Positions 1 through 10,170 of a stretch of 64,000 bases of DNA are shown here, in pieces. The notes below the pieces were generated by a model. That model was not told the origin of the DNA. It worked only from the letters and a program-made list of their open reading frames with translations, and ran no database searches. How positions within the stretch are numbered: position 1 is the first letter of the stretch; every line of letters starts with the position of its first letter. The stretch spans positions 110,860 to 174,859 of the forward strand of contig MU394131.1 of NCBI GenBank assembly GCA_022578605.1. Reading direction: 5' to 3'. This DNA comes from Camillea tinctor (taxonomy: Eukaryota; Ascomycota; Sordariomycetes; Xylariales; Xylariaceae). Both the position numbers and the translations under genes were made by a program.

Positions 1-1588
1 ACTAACCCGACATAGCAGCTCTCTCTCGTCTCGTCTCGTCTCGTCAAGCCTGAGCTTTGCCATGTCTTGACCTGTTGCTCTGCTTGATGTCGTCCGCTCT
101 TGCCCTCGGGAAAGGAAGATACCGGAGCCGAAGCCCTGGGGAAGGGGAAGGGGAAGGGGTGGAAGGGAGAGGAGGAAGAATAGGGGTTTGGTACCAAACC
201 AAACCACCACAAAAAACAAACCAAAAAAAAACAGCACACGGTATGGTATACAAAACAAGCCATATACCGTGATATAAAGGGACCGGGGATGCCTGACTGC
301 TCTATTATGCTGCTATGCTATGCTCTGCTCTGCTCCAATGGAGTAGGTAATCTGGAATGAGGATATGATGGAAAGGGAAAGGAACACATATAAACCAAAA
401 AAACCAAAAAAACCAAAAAAAACCAACTATCACAAGGGACCAAGCAAACGCTTAGGTAACCACTATGTTGTTGTTCAGGGAATCTTACCTGGATTACAAC
501 TACACATGTCACGGTTACATATAGGGAAACACTTCTTTATTCCCTCTAACCCCTGACAATACCAAAAAAAAAACCAAAACCAAAAAACCAACCAAAAAAA
601 CCAACCAACCAAAAAGACCACAACAAAAAAACCACGCAGTCATGATGCAAGCCCTACATGGGGGAAACGTATCTACTGCTAGACGAGGAAATAAGCTACC
701 TACCTACCTACTTACCTAGTACGACCGCGCAATGCAACGCAATGCAGCGTGGTCTACACACCTACCCACATACAAATAGTTTTGCTGTTCTATTTTTCTA
801 GGCTAGGCCCAGCTCCTCGCATAAATACAAACCATCGCCCACAATGGGCTGATACTCTCTACTTATACTAAGTGGATATCTATAAAATGTGAAATGTTTT
901 TCTGACATGAATAAGATAGTAGCTTTGTCGTAGTTGTGAAAAGTTCGACTAATTACCTAGGCTAGGTTGTGTATACCAGGTGGATGGTCTGTATTTGAGA
1001 ATCGTCAGGCCCCATTCTAGAGATCAAGTGGTAAGCTCATATACTATAATACGGATCTCCTTATTGTATCTAAGCCCAGCAGTGTATACTATAGAAAATA
1101 AACCAACCCCTCTCTATGCTCCCTAGCTACATCGTGGCTTAGGTTAAGCGAGATAGACGTTAGGGGTTGGTTAAATGGCATAGAGAAAGAATTTCAATAT
1201 AGGTTACATATGTAGCCGGTGACATGTAGTTGCGGTTTCCAGATCCGCCCACACAACATGCTGATTACCCGAGCACTTGCTTAATCCCTCATGACAGAGA
1301 ATCGTGAAGAGTGCGATGAGGGACCAAGCAATGGGCAGGTACTTATAGAAACACACACGAGTTAAAAATCCAATACGCAACCTCGGTACACTATAGAAGA
1401 AAAGGGATCTTACTAGATTGATTTTTATATAAGAGGAAATATAATTCCAATACAATATATATAGTGCATATGTTTTGAAGTTAGGTTATATTAATATTCT
1501 TCTCCGAACTCCAACCCCGGGTTCTGTATGTCCCTCACTGTATTGTATTGTATCCCGATATACTATGCTGATTTGATTTGATTCTTTG

Positions 1589-1589
<1 letters not shown>
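1..1589. other. Gene-free left edge
   Basis: No coding region is supported here; all open frames are short and carry no recognisable domain. The stretch holds A-rich minisatellite-like sequence (AACCAAAA-type units near 393-425 and 565-625), TACCTA words near 699-717 and an 11-bp inverted repeat (1101-1111 with 1162-1172). Confidence 0.6.
393..625. repeat. A-rich AACCAAAA-type simple repeat
   Basis: Runs of an 8-bp unit made of CC followed by six or so A occur at 393-425 and again, degenerate, at 565-625. This is low-complexity sequence with no coding support. Confidence 0.6.
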
Positions 1590-1626
<37 letters not shown>

Positions 1627-1676
1627 CGGGGGGGGGGGGGGGGGGGGGGGGGGGCGGGGGGGGGGGGGGCGGGTGG
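1590..1676. repeat. Poly-G run abutting assembly gap
   Basis: Eighty-seven bases that are almost all G with a few C and one T, directly next to the N block. This looks like poly-G from dark-cycle base calling or a collapsed homopolymer rather than biological sequence; see findings. Confidence 0.75.
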
Positions 1677-2045
1677 NNNNNNNNNNNNNNNNNNNNNNNN
1701 NNNNNNNNNNNNNNNNNNNNNNNNNNNNNNNNNNNNNNNNNNNNNNNNNNNNNNNNNNNNNNNNNNNNNNNNNNNNNNNNNNNNNNNNNNNNNNNNNNNN
1801 NNNNNNNNNNNNNNNNNNNNNNNNNNNNNNNNNNNNNNNNNNNNNNNNNNNNNNNNNNNNNNNNNNNNNNNNNNNNNNNNNNNNNNNNNNNNNNNNNNNN
1901 NNNNNNNNNNNNNNNNNNNNNNNNNNNNNNNNNNNNNNNNNNNNNNNNNNNNNNNNNNNNNNNNNNNNNNNNNNNNNNNNNNNNNNNNNNNNNNNNNNNN
2001 NNNNNNNNNNNNNNNNNNNNNNNNNNNNNNNNNNNNNNNNNNNNN
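1677..2045. other. Assembly gap (369 N)
   Basis: Unknown sequence. The open frames that run through it are artefacts of N translated as X. The right flank is pyrimidine-rich, with C, T and C homopolymer runs between about 2093 and 2161. Confidence 0.98.
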
Positions 2046-2237
2046 TTCCATACCACTTATTTTATTTTCGCTTCTTTTTTTAATCCCCTACCCTCCCCCC
2101 CCCCAATCTTCCCCTTTTTTTTTTTTTTTTTATTTTTTCACCCCCCCCCCCCCCCCCCCCCTCTTAAAAACAGCAAGGCGCAATAAAGAAAAGAAAAAAA
2201 GACCACTAACCACGAAATTATAAAACTGAAAACAAAA

Positions 2238-4027
2238 CTATCTAGACTTGACCTTAGTCCACCCACTCGAACCCCTCTCCTTCTCCTTCTCCTTTTCCTT
2301 TCCTCTACTCCCCGTTCCCCTCGTCATCCCATCACCGCCATTACTCCTAACGGTTCCTATACTCATATAGCTCTCATTTCCGAACCCTCCACCCACTCCC
2401 CCTCTACCCATCCTCCCAGGCCTCGCACCCCCAACCAGCAACACCCCCTCATCTTCCAGCGCCGTATTCTTCTTTCTTGAAGAAGGGGAAGGAGGAAGTG
2501 GAGCAGGAGGAGGAGAGAGAGGGAGAGCATCGTATTTAGCGTCGGGGGCCCAGGCTTCGTCGTCGAGGACCTCCCACTCGGGGATGGAGGAGGAGGGGGA
2601 GTTCCTCTTCTCCTGGGCTTGGAGGCGGGCCTTGAGCTTGTCGGCCAGCTTGACGGGGTTGGGGAGGCGGAAGGAGCGGACGAGCTCGGTGCCGGGGGCG
2701 GCGCCGAGGAAGGTGTGCGCGGTGCCGTGGGAGAACCAGCCCATGCGGGGGGCGTTCTTGGTGAGGAGGAGGGCGGGCGGCGGGTTGGCGGTGGTGGTTG
2801 TGGGGCTGACGTCGCCCAGATTGTTGTTATTCATGGCGTTATTATTGCTGTTGGCGGTGTTGTTATTGCTGCTGTCGTTGGCGATCTGCTGTGGACTGCG
2901 CTGCAGGGACGAGTTGATGAGGAGGTTGTATAGGTTGCGCCCCAGATAGGCGAAGTCGTCGAAGTTGGCACTGCTGTTGTCGCCGACGGGTACGCCCTGG
3001 GTGCGGCAGAGCCAGACGACGTCGTAGGCGAGGAGACAGACAGCCTCAAGGAAGGCATTGTACGCCGGGGGGTCCTCCTTGGAAAGCATAGATAGGGGCT
3101 TGTCGAGGAATAGGGGGCGTGGGTGGGGGACGTGGGTGAACTGGCGGTCACGTGGGTCTGGGGGAAAGGGGGACGAGCCCGGGAAGGCAACGTCGCCGTG
3201 ATGGTAGGAGGACGAGAGGGAGAATACGGTAGGGCGCGGGTAGTCATTGTGCGGTAGGGTGATTTCCGCCGGGAGACGGATGGCTAAGTAATGCGATGCG
3301 AGCCATAGGAGATGGGTGATGTGAGCTAGGGATGCCGAGATGTGTTCGGGTTGCGCATCTAGGACGACATATAGTTAGCACAAATTTGTTTAGGGGGTTA
3401 TCAAGAAAAGAGGTAGGTCTTACTGTTCATATTCTGTAAGTCGATGATTTCAATGCCACCGATCTTGTATTCGAACCGCACGGGGTTCCCGCGTCGAACG
3501 CGTTGTAGTCGGTATAGCTTGGAGACCTCCATGCAGAGAGCATGTCTGTACTGAGCCATGGCCTCATACTCTCGATCCCATGTATACTTGGTCATCTTGA
3601 TAGCCTTCTTTGTTTCCTCAATATGTCTGTTCCGTCGTGAGGCGAGACCCTGCGAGGCGGCGGCAAGATCTGCTCGCTTGCGTGCCATGCTAGCCTTCTT
3701 CTCTTCAATTCTTTTCCTGGCGGCGGCAACTTCGTCGCGCAGCTTATCGACGGACGCTATGATGTTGTTGGTCCGATCTCGGGCCTTTTGTTCCTCAGAG
3801 GTGCAGTTCTCGATGTAGGTTCGCGAGTTGCGATTCGTCGCAGAAGCGCCAGGAGAGGCATCGCTGTCCAGGATGGCCTTGTTCACTCGGCTCTCGAGTT
3901 CCTCCGTCTCCATAAGCATCCTCGCATTCGCAATGCGTCCTTCGTACAGCCGGTTTCGCGCATCAACGACACAAAAGAAGGGCAACTTCTTCGGGTGTTG
4001 CGCGCGCTGGCAGATGTCGCAGTTCAT
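2238..4027 (-). CDS. atg14: Atg14, autophagy-specific subunit of PI3-kinase complex I
   Basis: Two exons, 4027-3424 and 3358-2238, join to a 574-aa protein. The 65-nt intron has donor GTAAGA, a GCTAAC branch point and acceptor TAG, and the phases fit. Seen: an N-terminal Cys pair (Cys3, Cys6) followed by Cys19, a long Arg/Lys/Glu-rich coiled coil at about residues 65-150, and the block RLPAEITLPHND just after the splice. The C-terminal half contains an Asn-rich tract and a Ser/Gly/Arg-rich tail. In known Atg14/Barkor proteins the Cys motif and coiled coil recruit Vps34, Vps15 and Atg6 to the autophagosome formation site. Without the splice the upstream frame stops after about 208 codons, so the intron is well supported. 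It is divergent from the 187-aa gene, with 836 bp between starts. ATG6, its physical partner, lies about 12 kb to the right. Confidence 0.88.
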
Positions 4028-4112
4028 GATGGGCAGAGGCAGAGAGGAAAATGTATAGCGACGGTGACTAGCGACTCGATGTCGGAGCAGGGCAAGGAGG
4101 CGGGATAGGTGG

Positions 4113-4119
4113 TTTTATA
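4113..4119 (-). promoter_or_regulatory. Candidate TATA box of ATG14
   Basis: TATAAAA on the minus strand, 86 nt upstream of the ATG14 start codon, a reasonable core-promoter distance for a fungal gene. Assigned from sequence only. Confidence 0.45.
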
Positions 4120-4408
4120 ATCTAGGGGCGAATGTTTCTCGTCCAGTGGCTGTGAGATGGGTTGTAGAATGAATTCGACTGCATATCTGTTTGGTCAAGT
4201 GGTGTGGACTCACAAGGCAGCGGCTGTGAATAATGATATTGTAAAATGGATAAGTGGATGTAGATGCAGAAGATTGTAGTTGTATAGGTTAAAGTTAATG
4301 TGGGTGTGGATGAGATGAGTGACGTTCGAGGTGGGTTCCGATGGTACGGAGGTACAAACTCGGTTGCCTTATCGGACTTATCGGCTTGACTCAATAGGTT
4401 TAGTCACA

Positions 4409-4441
4409 ACCCGCCACAAGCCCGTCACATGCCCGTCACAA
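4409..4441. repeat. Three 11-bp tandem units in divergent promoter
   Basis: Units ACCCGCCACAA, GCCCGTCACAT and GCCCGTCACAA follow each other without spacing, about 380-415 bp upstream of the ATG14 start. The period of about one helical turn suggests a possible array of co-facing binding sites; the binding factor is unknown. Confidence 0.7.
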
Positions 4442-4863
4442 GGTTAGAGGTCAGATCCCTCTAATTGCTCCACCAATGCACTTAATTAAGTGGCTCCCAG
4501 CTTTCTTTCTCCAGCGCGTACCGACGCGTTTAACTCCAAGTCCCCCTTAACTGTCTAATTCTGTCCTAGGTTAGCAAGTTCTGGGGAAGAGAGTCTTATT
4601 ATAAACCGAATTTGCTAAGAATAATCCTGATACTTCCTTTCACTGTTTGAATACACCGAATATCACAGGTTTCAGTGTTTAGTCATTCCTCAGGAGCATA
4701 TTGCTTATTACCTATAACCCACATAAATTGATCAAGTCACCTGGTCAAGTTCTGTCAGCTGGGCCCTCCTCAAGTCAAGTGAAGCCAGGTCAGGGCAACT
4801 CAGATCTATCTACCTAATTAACCTAACCTACCTTGTGCAAACAAGAGAGAGGGAAAAAATACT

Positions 4864-5574
4864 ATGTCTACAACTCCAAAATCGTCAAGATCATCGTCTC
4901 CGGACAGGTCGCCCCAGACACCGGCTTTCGCTGGAGCCGGCCAATCCATGATGGTGGAGCATTCAACACATCTGGGCGAGTCACCCCAAGATGAAGAAAT
5001 GATACCTCCACAGTCAGAGTCGCCCCCGAGGACACAGATTCTCAATTTCCAGCCAGAGCAGACCAGACACCGGCAGGTAAAGACACCCGAGCCACTTAGG
5101 CGACGCAATAATAGATCTGAAGTGCCAAGTCCCGGTCATCTTACCCCCTTCGACTGGGAACATTTTGAGGATCGGTACGAGAAAGCTCTCCAAGAGGCCG
5201 ACGAGCAGGAGAAGCAGTTACTAGAGGAATTTGAACAACTAGTCAAAGTATGCAAATTCCTCCGACTCCTTTCTACCCCTAAGCCCCTCAGTCATTTTTC
5301 ATGTACCACCATCTAACTAACACCCTCACTCACTAGTACTTCAACGTCTGGGCATCAGCTTCGGCGACCCACGACAATGAAAGAGCTATTAAAAGGTTGC
5401 AGACTCGCGAGAGATATGTTCGTCTTTCTGAGCAGAACCTGTCTCAGAAGAAGCAGCATCGTGAGCCTAGTCTTTATTTCACCCTCCGCAATTTCACAAA
5501 TACTAACCTTAACGATAGTATCCGAAGTTGTCAGGGCTTTCCAAAGCGCTCTAGCACTGTTGAATACAACGTAA
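4864..5574 (+). CDS. Unnamed fungal coiled-coil protein, 187 aa
   Basis: Three exons, 4864-5247, 5337-5460 and 5519-5574, give 187 aa in consistent phases (0, then 1). Introns are 89 and 58 nt, with CTAAC upstream of both acceptors. Residues 1-95 are Ser/Pro/Gln-rich and probably disordered. Residues of about 95-187 are highly charged and helical: a Glu-rich heptad-like stretch ending in EEFEQLVKYFNVWAS, then an Arg/Gln-rich helix, and a hydrophobic end EVVRAFQSALALLN. The conserved-looking C-terminal half continues smoothly across both splices, which argues the gene is real. I do not recognise a named family. It could be a small structural or adaptor subunit, but that is a guess. Confidence 0.72.
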
Positions 5575-6066
5575 AAAGCAGGCAGGTTAATAAAAACAGC
5601 ATACGCTCAGATGGTGGTGCTTCAAGAGAATGTTGTCTGTCTTCCTCGATGACCCTAAAAAAAAGTACGTAGACAGAATATTTACGACGGATACGGTATG
5701 ATGGCTTTACGATGTTTTATGAGAAATGACCTAACTGCAAATACTTAGTACTTACCTACATATACATATTAGGCACATAATAGACATTCTAAACTACTAT
5801 ACTGGGATAATACGTCTGAGACCACTTACAATAGACTATGGGGGTTCCAATATGTAGATGTAAGTAAACATATAAGTAAACATGTACCTTTGTACTTATC
5901 GATAGTTGATATGTGGAGATAAGCAATGGCCCACTATAAATGAAATCAGAACCAAGCAGAAGCCAAACGCGCCTGGAGCAAGCTTCATTTCAATCTGTTC
6001 CCTCTTTTGATTTCTCTTTTTCAATAACATACCCCCCCTGAAAAGGTTGCGACCGACGACGTCGCC
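5575..6066. other. Intergenic region with promoter of the next gene
   Basis: No gene is seen in these 492 bp. They contain the 3' region of the 187-aa gene and the promoter of the DUF3807-like gene. Confidence 0.6.
5936..5942 (+). promoter_or_regulatory. Candidate TATA box of the DUF3807-like gene
   Basis: TATAAAT, 131 nt upstream of the start codon and followed by a CT-rich leader (about 5990-6025), the usual arrangement of a fungal core promoter. Confidence 0.45.
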
Positions 6067-6847
6067 ATGCCGGCGACTCTAAAAGCTTCTTGTAGCTTCA
6101 AGGTTCCTGATGTAACCCAGGTTCGTATTTCCTTGCATAGTTATTTTATTTTTATTTTCGTGTTCTTTGTTTGAACGATAATGCTAACTATTGGCAAAGG
6201 CAGAAATCGACTGGTTTCACGAAGCACACTTTTCCAACGCAGCTATAGAGCTTTTCCACGCCGAGTTTCTGCAGCCCCAAGATCCCTCTAATAATAATCA
6301 AGGCCACGAAGATCAGGGCGAGTGGTACGAAGAAGAGGACGATGATGGACTTGGGTACTATTCAGATGGCGTCAAGCGTACCCTGACCGACGAGCAAATC
6401 GCTATATTTCGGCATTCCGAACTCGAAGCTCTACGTCGCCTCGAAGCGAAAGTTGCTAAGGACAAAGCAGAGTCGGCGACCCTGTGGCAAGAAGCGACGG
6501 ACCTAGATGACAACAGTGATCATGGTTTTGCTCCTGTCCAAGTGAAAATAGAAGGCTCAGACAAGGCAGAGGGGTTGCAGGATGGCAGCGAAGACGGAGA
6601 AATCGAAACAGAAAAACCAGTGCTGACCAAGTCGGAGATGACTCGTCGGAAACGACATCGGGCAAAGCAAAGAAAGAAGCAACAGCAAAAGTTCCACCCG
6701 GAAAAGAAACCGGATCTGCGCAAAAGGACGTGGGATGTGGTTGACACTGGTATGGACAGCTTAGACTACGACGACTCGGAGATGGCTCAGGGCAGCGCCG
6801 GCACCAACCAAGCTGCGAAGAGACGACAAATTTCCTACGACGACTGA
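6067..6847 (+). CDS. DUF3807-like fungal protein
   Basis: Two exons, 6067-6120 and 6200-6847, encode 233 aa. The 79-nt intron has a GCTAAC branch point and acceptor AAAG, and the 18-codon first exon joins in phase 0. Seen: an N-terminal segment with IDWFHEAHF, an acidic stretch, the block GVKRTLTDEQIAIFRHSE (about residues 73-90), and a strongly basic nuclear-localisation-like stretch (RRKRHRAKQRKK) around 165-180. An Asp-rich end follows. This arrangement matches what I recall of the fungal DUF3807 family, whose function is unknown. The basic tract suggests the nucleus or nucleolus. Assignment to the family is from memory; the gene model itself is firmer. Confidence 0.72.
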
Positions 6848-8257
6848 GCAAGCAGCCTGGATCAGATGTGTGGGAAGACTCGATGAGACTCGATGTCTTG
6901 TTCGACTCCAAAACCACGGGAATTATGCAACATAGCCGGGATGTCCCGAGGTCAGTACTTTTTTATTTTATTTTTTTATACTTTCCCTACCTACAACATA
7001 CTTTATCTTAAGTCTACCCAGAACTGGTTCTGTTCGCATGATGAAAACCTTAGTATCGTCATCCTTAGTCGGAAGTCCATCCAGTAGGAACCCCCGAAGT
7101 TAGCCTGGCTGACGGACGGTGGTTTTGAAAATGAAGGACGTATGTCGAACTCATTAATCTTCTCTCTGAACGCGGGCACAAATCCTTCTTTAACCCTGAC
7201 TAGTTATCACTCCTTCTGGGAGTCAGAGAAGTGCGAAGCTAATTGGAATTTTCATTACAGGAACTAGGTACCCAGGGAACAGGTAGGAGCTAGAAGGATA
7301 CCCGACAGGCGTTTAGCAAGTGCAGTGAGTGTGTATGAAGCAGGAATAATAAGCCGCCTAGATACTCGAAGCAGTGATCTTCACATGTCCACCTAAAGGT
7401 TTATTCCTTTGTTGTACTGTGGAAGTGGTGGGTTTAGATGTAGGTAGGTACCTAAAGTAATGCAAGGGTCAGTTGGGTGTACCAGTCGGGTGGTCCACCA
7501 CTAGTAAAGTTACCTAGGTTTAGGTTAGTACGTGCCTACTCCTAGGAACCTACGCAGCTACATTAAAGCAAGGTATTAATGTAGGTTTATGACATCAAGG
7601 TAGTATTGACATGACTTATAATTAGAAGAAAGGAAGATATAGTACCTATAACCATTTTCTCTCTCCCTCTGCACCAAGTACACTGTGTGTCAGCCATTTT
7701 ACCCATTTTACCTGTGTCAGCTTGTACGTTTTCGATACGTTGATCATGTTCTTCTTTTTCATTATAAGCTTTAGTCTTTCTCTCTCTGGTCCGCATCGAT
7801 CTATGTTACTAGACGGAATTCCCACTAGGTAATAACTAGAAAGGTAGTCAGTACCTAATGCGTCGCTCTTCCCCGAAATCTCCAAATTCTCGAAATTCCG
7901 GTAGTGGCAGCCAGCCAGCCAGCAGCAGGTTTTATCCCGACAGACAGGACAAGGACATTCCCTAAAACGACGCTAAGGACGCTTAGGTACCTAGTAACCT
8001 CTGTTAGTAGCGTGTGTACCAGCCGGGTTCGGGTACCATCCCACCTCCAATCAACAGCCCAATTAATAGGCTTAAAGTTTTTGGCACTAAGTTTTACCTA
8101 AAACCGATCTGGACCTTCTTTTCCCTCTTTCCTCCTTCCCTCCATGAAACTCCACGACGCCCTCTCACCTTTAATATTTTCTCTTTCCTTTCTCTCCCTC
8201 CTCCAACCCGCATCACAGCCGCGCCAGAGCCTGCTCGCTCGGCAAACCACCGCAACC
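6848..8257. other. Intergenic region upstream of CK2 alpha
   Basis: No gene is seen in these 1.4 kb. They contain TAGGTA/TACCTA words (7441-7452, 7507-7527) and a CT-rich leader (about 8115-8215) before the CK2 alpha start. Short open frames here show no domain. Confidence 0.55.
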
Positions 8258-10170
8258 ATGGCGCGGGTATACGCCGATGTCAACCAGAACATGCCCAGAA
8301 GTTATTGGGACTACGACAGTGTCAATATCAGTACGTTTGAAAATTTATTAGTATTATTATTATTATATTATTATTACCTATCACCTAAGGATCCGGGGAT
8401 TTGATCAGATATAATGATAATAATCCTGGGTTTCCTTTCTACCTTACTCCTCCACCTTATCGCTATCACCAACCTTCTCTCCCTCTCTCTCTCTCTCTCT
8501 GTCATTACACCACACTACACTACACGACACTATTTATCATTCCCTATTGAATAGCCAATATGGCAATATCATCTTCCTCCTCTTCCTCTTCCTCTTCTCC
8601 CTTCTTGTCTTTCTTTTATGTCCCTCAACTCGTAAGCACTACGATGCACTGCATTGCTGTGCACCGCATGCATGTAGCAGTACTAACACCAACACCAACA
8701 CCAACACCAACCACTCGTTCATTCATTCGCTAATATTCACGTGTGTATTCTTCTAGGCTGGGGTGTATTGGAAAACTATGAGGTTATTCGCAAGATTGGT
8801 ATGTCATTGTCGCGACGCGCTCCTTCTTCGTTCCCTCCGAAACCCTCAACTTGGGATTGATGGATAGCCGGATGCCTGGACAGAAGGATGAATTGATTAA
8901 TCGATCGCTCGACTGACTTCGTACGCTTTGCCTCTAATCTAGGTCGTGGAAAGTACTCGGAGGTGTTCGAGGGCATCAACGTAGTCAACTACCAGAAATG
9001 CGTCATCAAGGTCCTCAAGCCCGTCAAGAAGAAGAAGATCAAGAGAGAGATCAAGATTCTCCAGAATCTTTCCGGAGGCCCTAACATTGTGGCCTTGCTC
9101 GATGTGGTTAGGGACGGTCAGGTGGGTGAATGATATCCTTCTTTTTCTCTTTCTCTCGCACACGCGTCTGTCTACGTCTACACAGGTTCTGCGTGCTAAC
9201 TAAAACTCCGCCTTTCCCTAGAGCAAGACTCCCTCTCTCATTTTCGAGAATGTGAACAACACAGACTTCCGCAGCCTATACCCCAAGTTCAACGACATCG
9301 ATGTCCGATACTACATTTACGAGCTCCTCAAGGCCCTCGACTACTGTCATAGTAAGGGGATCATGCACAGAGACGTTAAGCCTCATAACGTTATGATCGA
9401 TCATGAGAATAAAAAGGTACAGACCGCATATATATCTAGGTATATATACATATCCTGCATAGCATAACTGACTTATTGTCTTTCTAGTTACGTCTCATCG
9501 ACTGGGGTCTAGCCGAATTCTATCACCCCGGAACCGAATACAATGTGCGCGTAAGTCATCGTTAGCACGTGGTGCTCCTCTAGTTGCCGTGGATATACGA
9601 CATGGTGTTATGTAATGGCCCTGGGTGCTAACGACTGGTTAGGTTGCTTCCCGTTATTTTAAGGGACCAGAGCTGCTGGTGGATTTCCAGGAATATGATT
9701 ACAGCCTGGACATGTGGAGTCTCGGCGCTATGTTCGCATCCATGATCTTCCGCAAGGAACCGTTCTTTCACGGCAATAGCAACTCAGACCAACTGGTTAA
9801 GATCGCTAAGGTTCTGGGCACTGATGACCTATTCGACTATCTGGACAAGTACGAGATAGAGCTTGATCCTCAGTACGACGAAATGCTCGGCCGATTCCAG
9901 AAAAAGCCCTGGCACAGTTTCGTTAACACAGAAAACCAGCGCTTCGTCAGTCCCGAAGCTATCGATTTCCTAGACAAACTTCTGAGATATGACCATCAGG
10001 TTGGTTGTCCTTGCTTAACCTCGTAGACGTAAGCTTTGTTGCTAACAAAACACACACAGGAACGTCTTACCGCAAAGGAAGCTATGGCTCACCCTTACTT
10101 CACTCCCATCCGGGACGAAGCCACACTTAAGCAATATCTGGGTGGTGCGACTGTGAGCTCCGAGTCGTGA
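8258..10170 (+). CDS. cka1: Casein kinase II catalytic subunit alpha
   Basis: Seven exons (8258-8330, 8757-8798, 8943-9121, 9222-9416, 9488-9550, 9643-9999, 10060-10170) join in frame to 339 aa. All introns are GT-AG. The protein is the acidophilic Ser/Thr kinase CK2. Seen: Gly-rich loop GRGKYSEVF (39-47), catalytic Lys61 in CVIKVLKP, the basic cluster [10 protein letters not shown], catalytic loop HRDVKPHN with Asp149, the CK2-typical DWG (Asp168) instead of DFG, and the long [19 protein letters not shown] segment. It ends soon after the kinase fold, as fungal CK2 alpha does. The 426-nt first intron is unusually long and full of microsatellites. CK2 works as a tetramer with beta subunits; none is encoded in this window. 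The start is chosen because [10 protein letters not shown] is the family N-terminus. Confidence 0.97.
8331..8756 (+). other. Microsatellite-rich first intron of CK2 alpha
   Basis: A 426-nt intron in a gene whose other introns are 60-144 nt. It carries ATT repeats (about 8345-8375), a CT run (about 8475-8500), TCCTCT repeats (about 8570-8600) and ACACCA repeats (about 8687-8712). Confidence 0.8.

Larger units (their letters stand above)
4028..4863. other. Divergent intergenic region ATG14 / 187-aa gene
   Basis: No gene is seen in these 836 bp. It carries a TATA-like box on the minus strand, a threefold 11-bp tandem repeat (4409-4441) and one ACGCGT (MluI cell-cycle-box-like) word at 4524-4529. 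Confidence 0.6.

Noticed and set aside
1535..2186. Open frames of 160-200 codons through the first gap (poly-Gly or poly-Pro)
   Set aside because: They consist of N translated as X and homopolymer; no biological content.
2584..2949. Plus-strand frames of 104-121 codons
   Set aside because: Antisense shadows of the second exon of ATG14.
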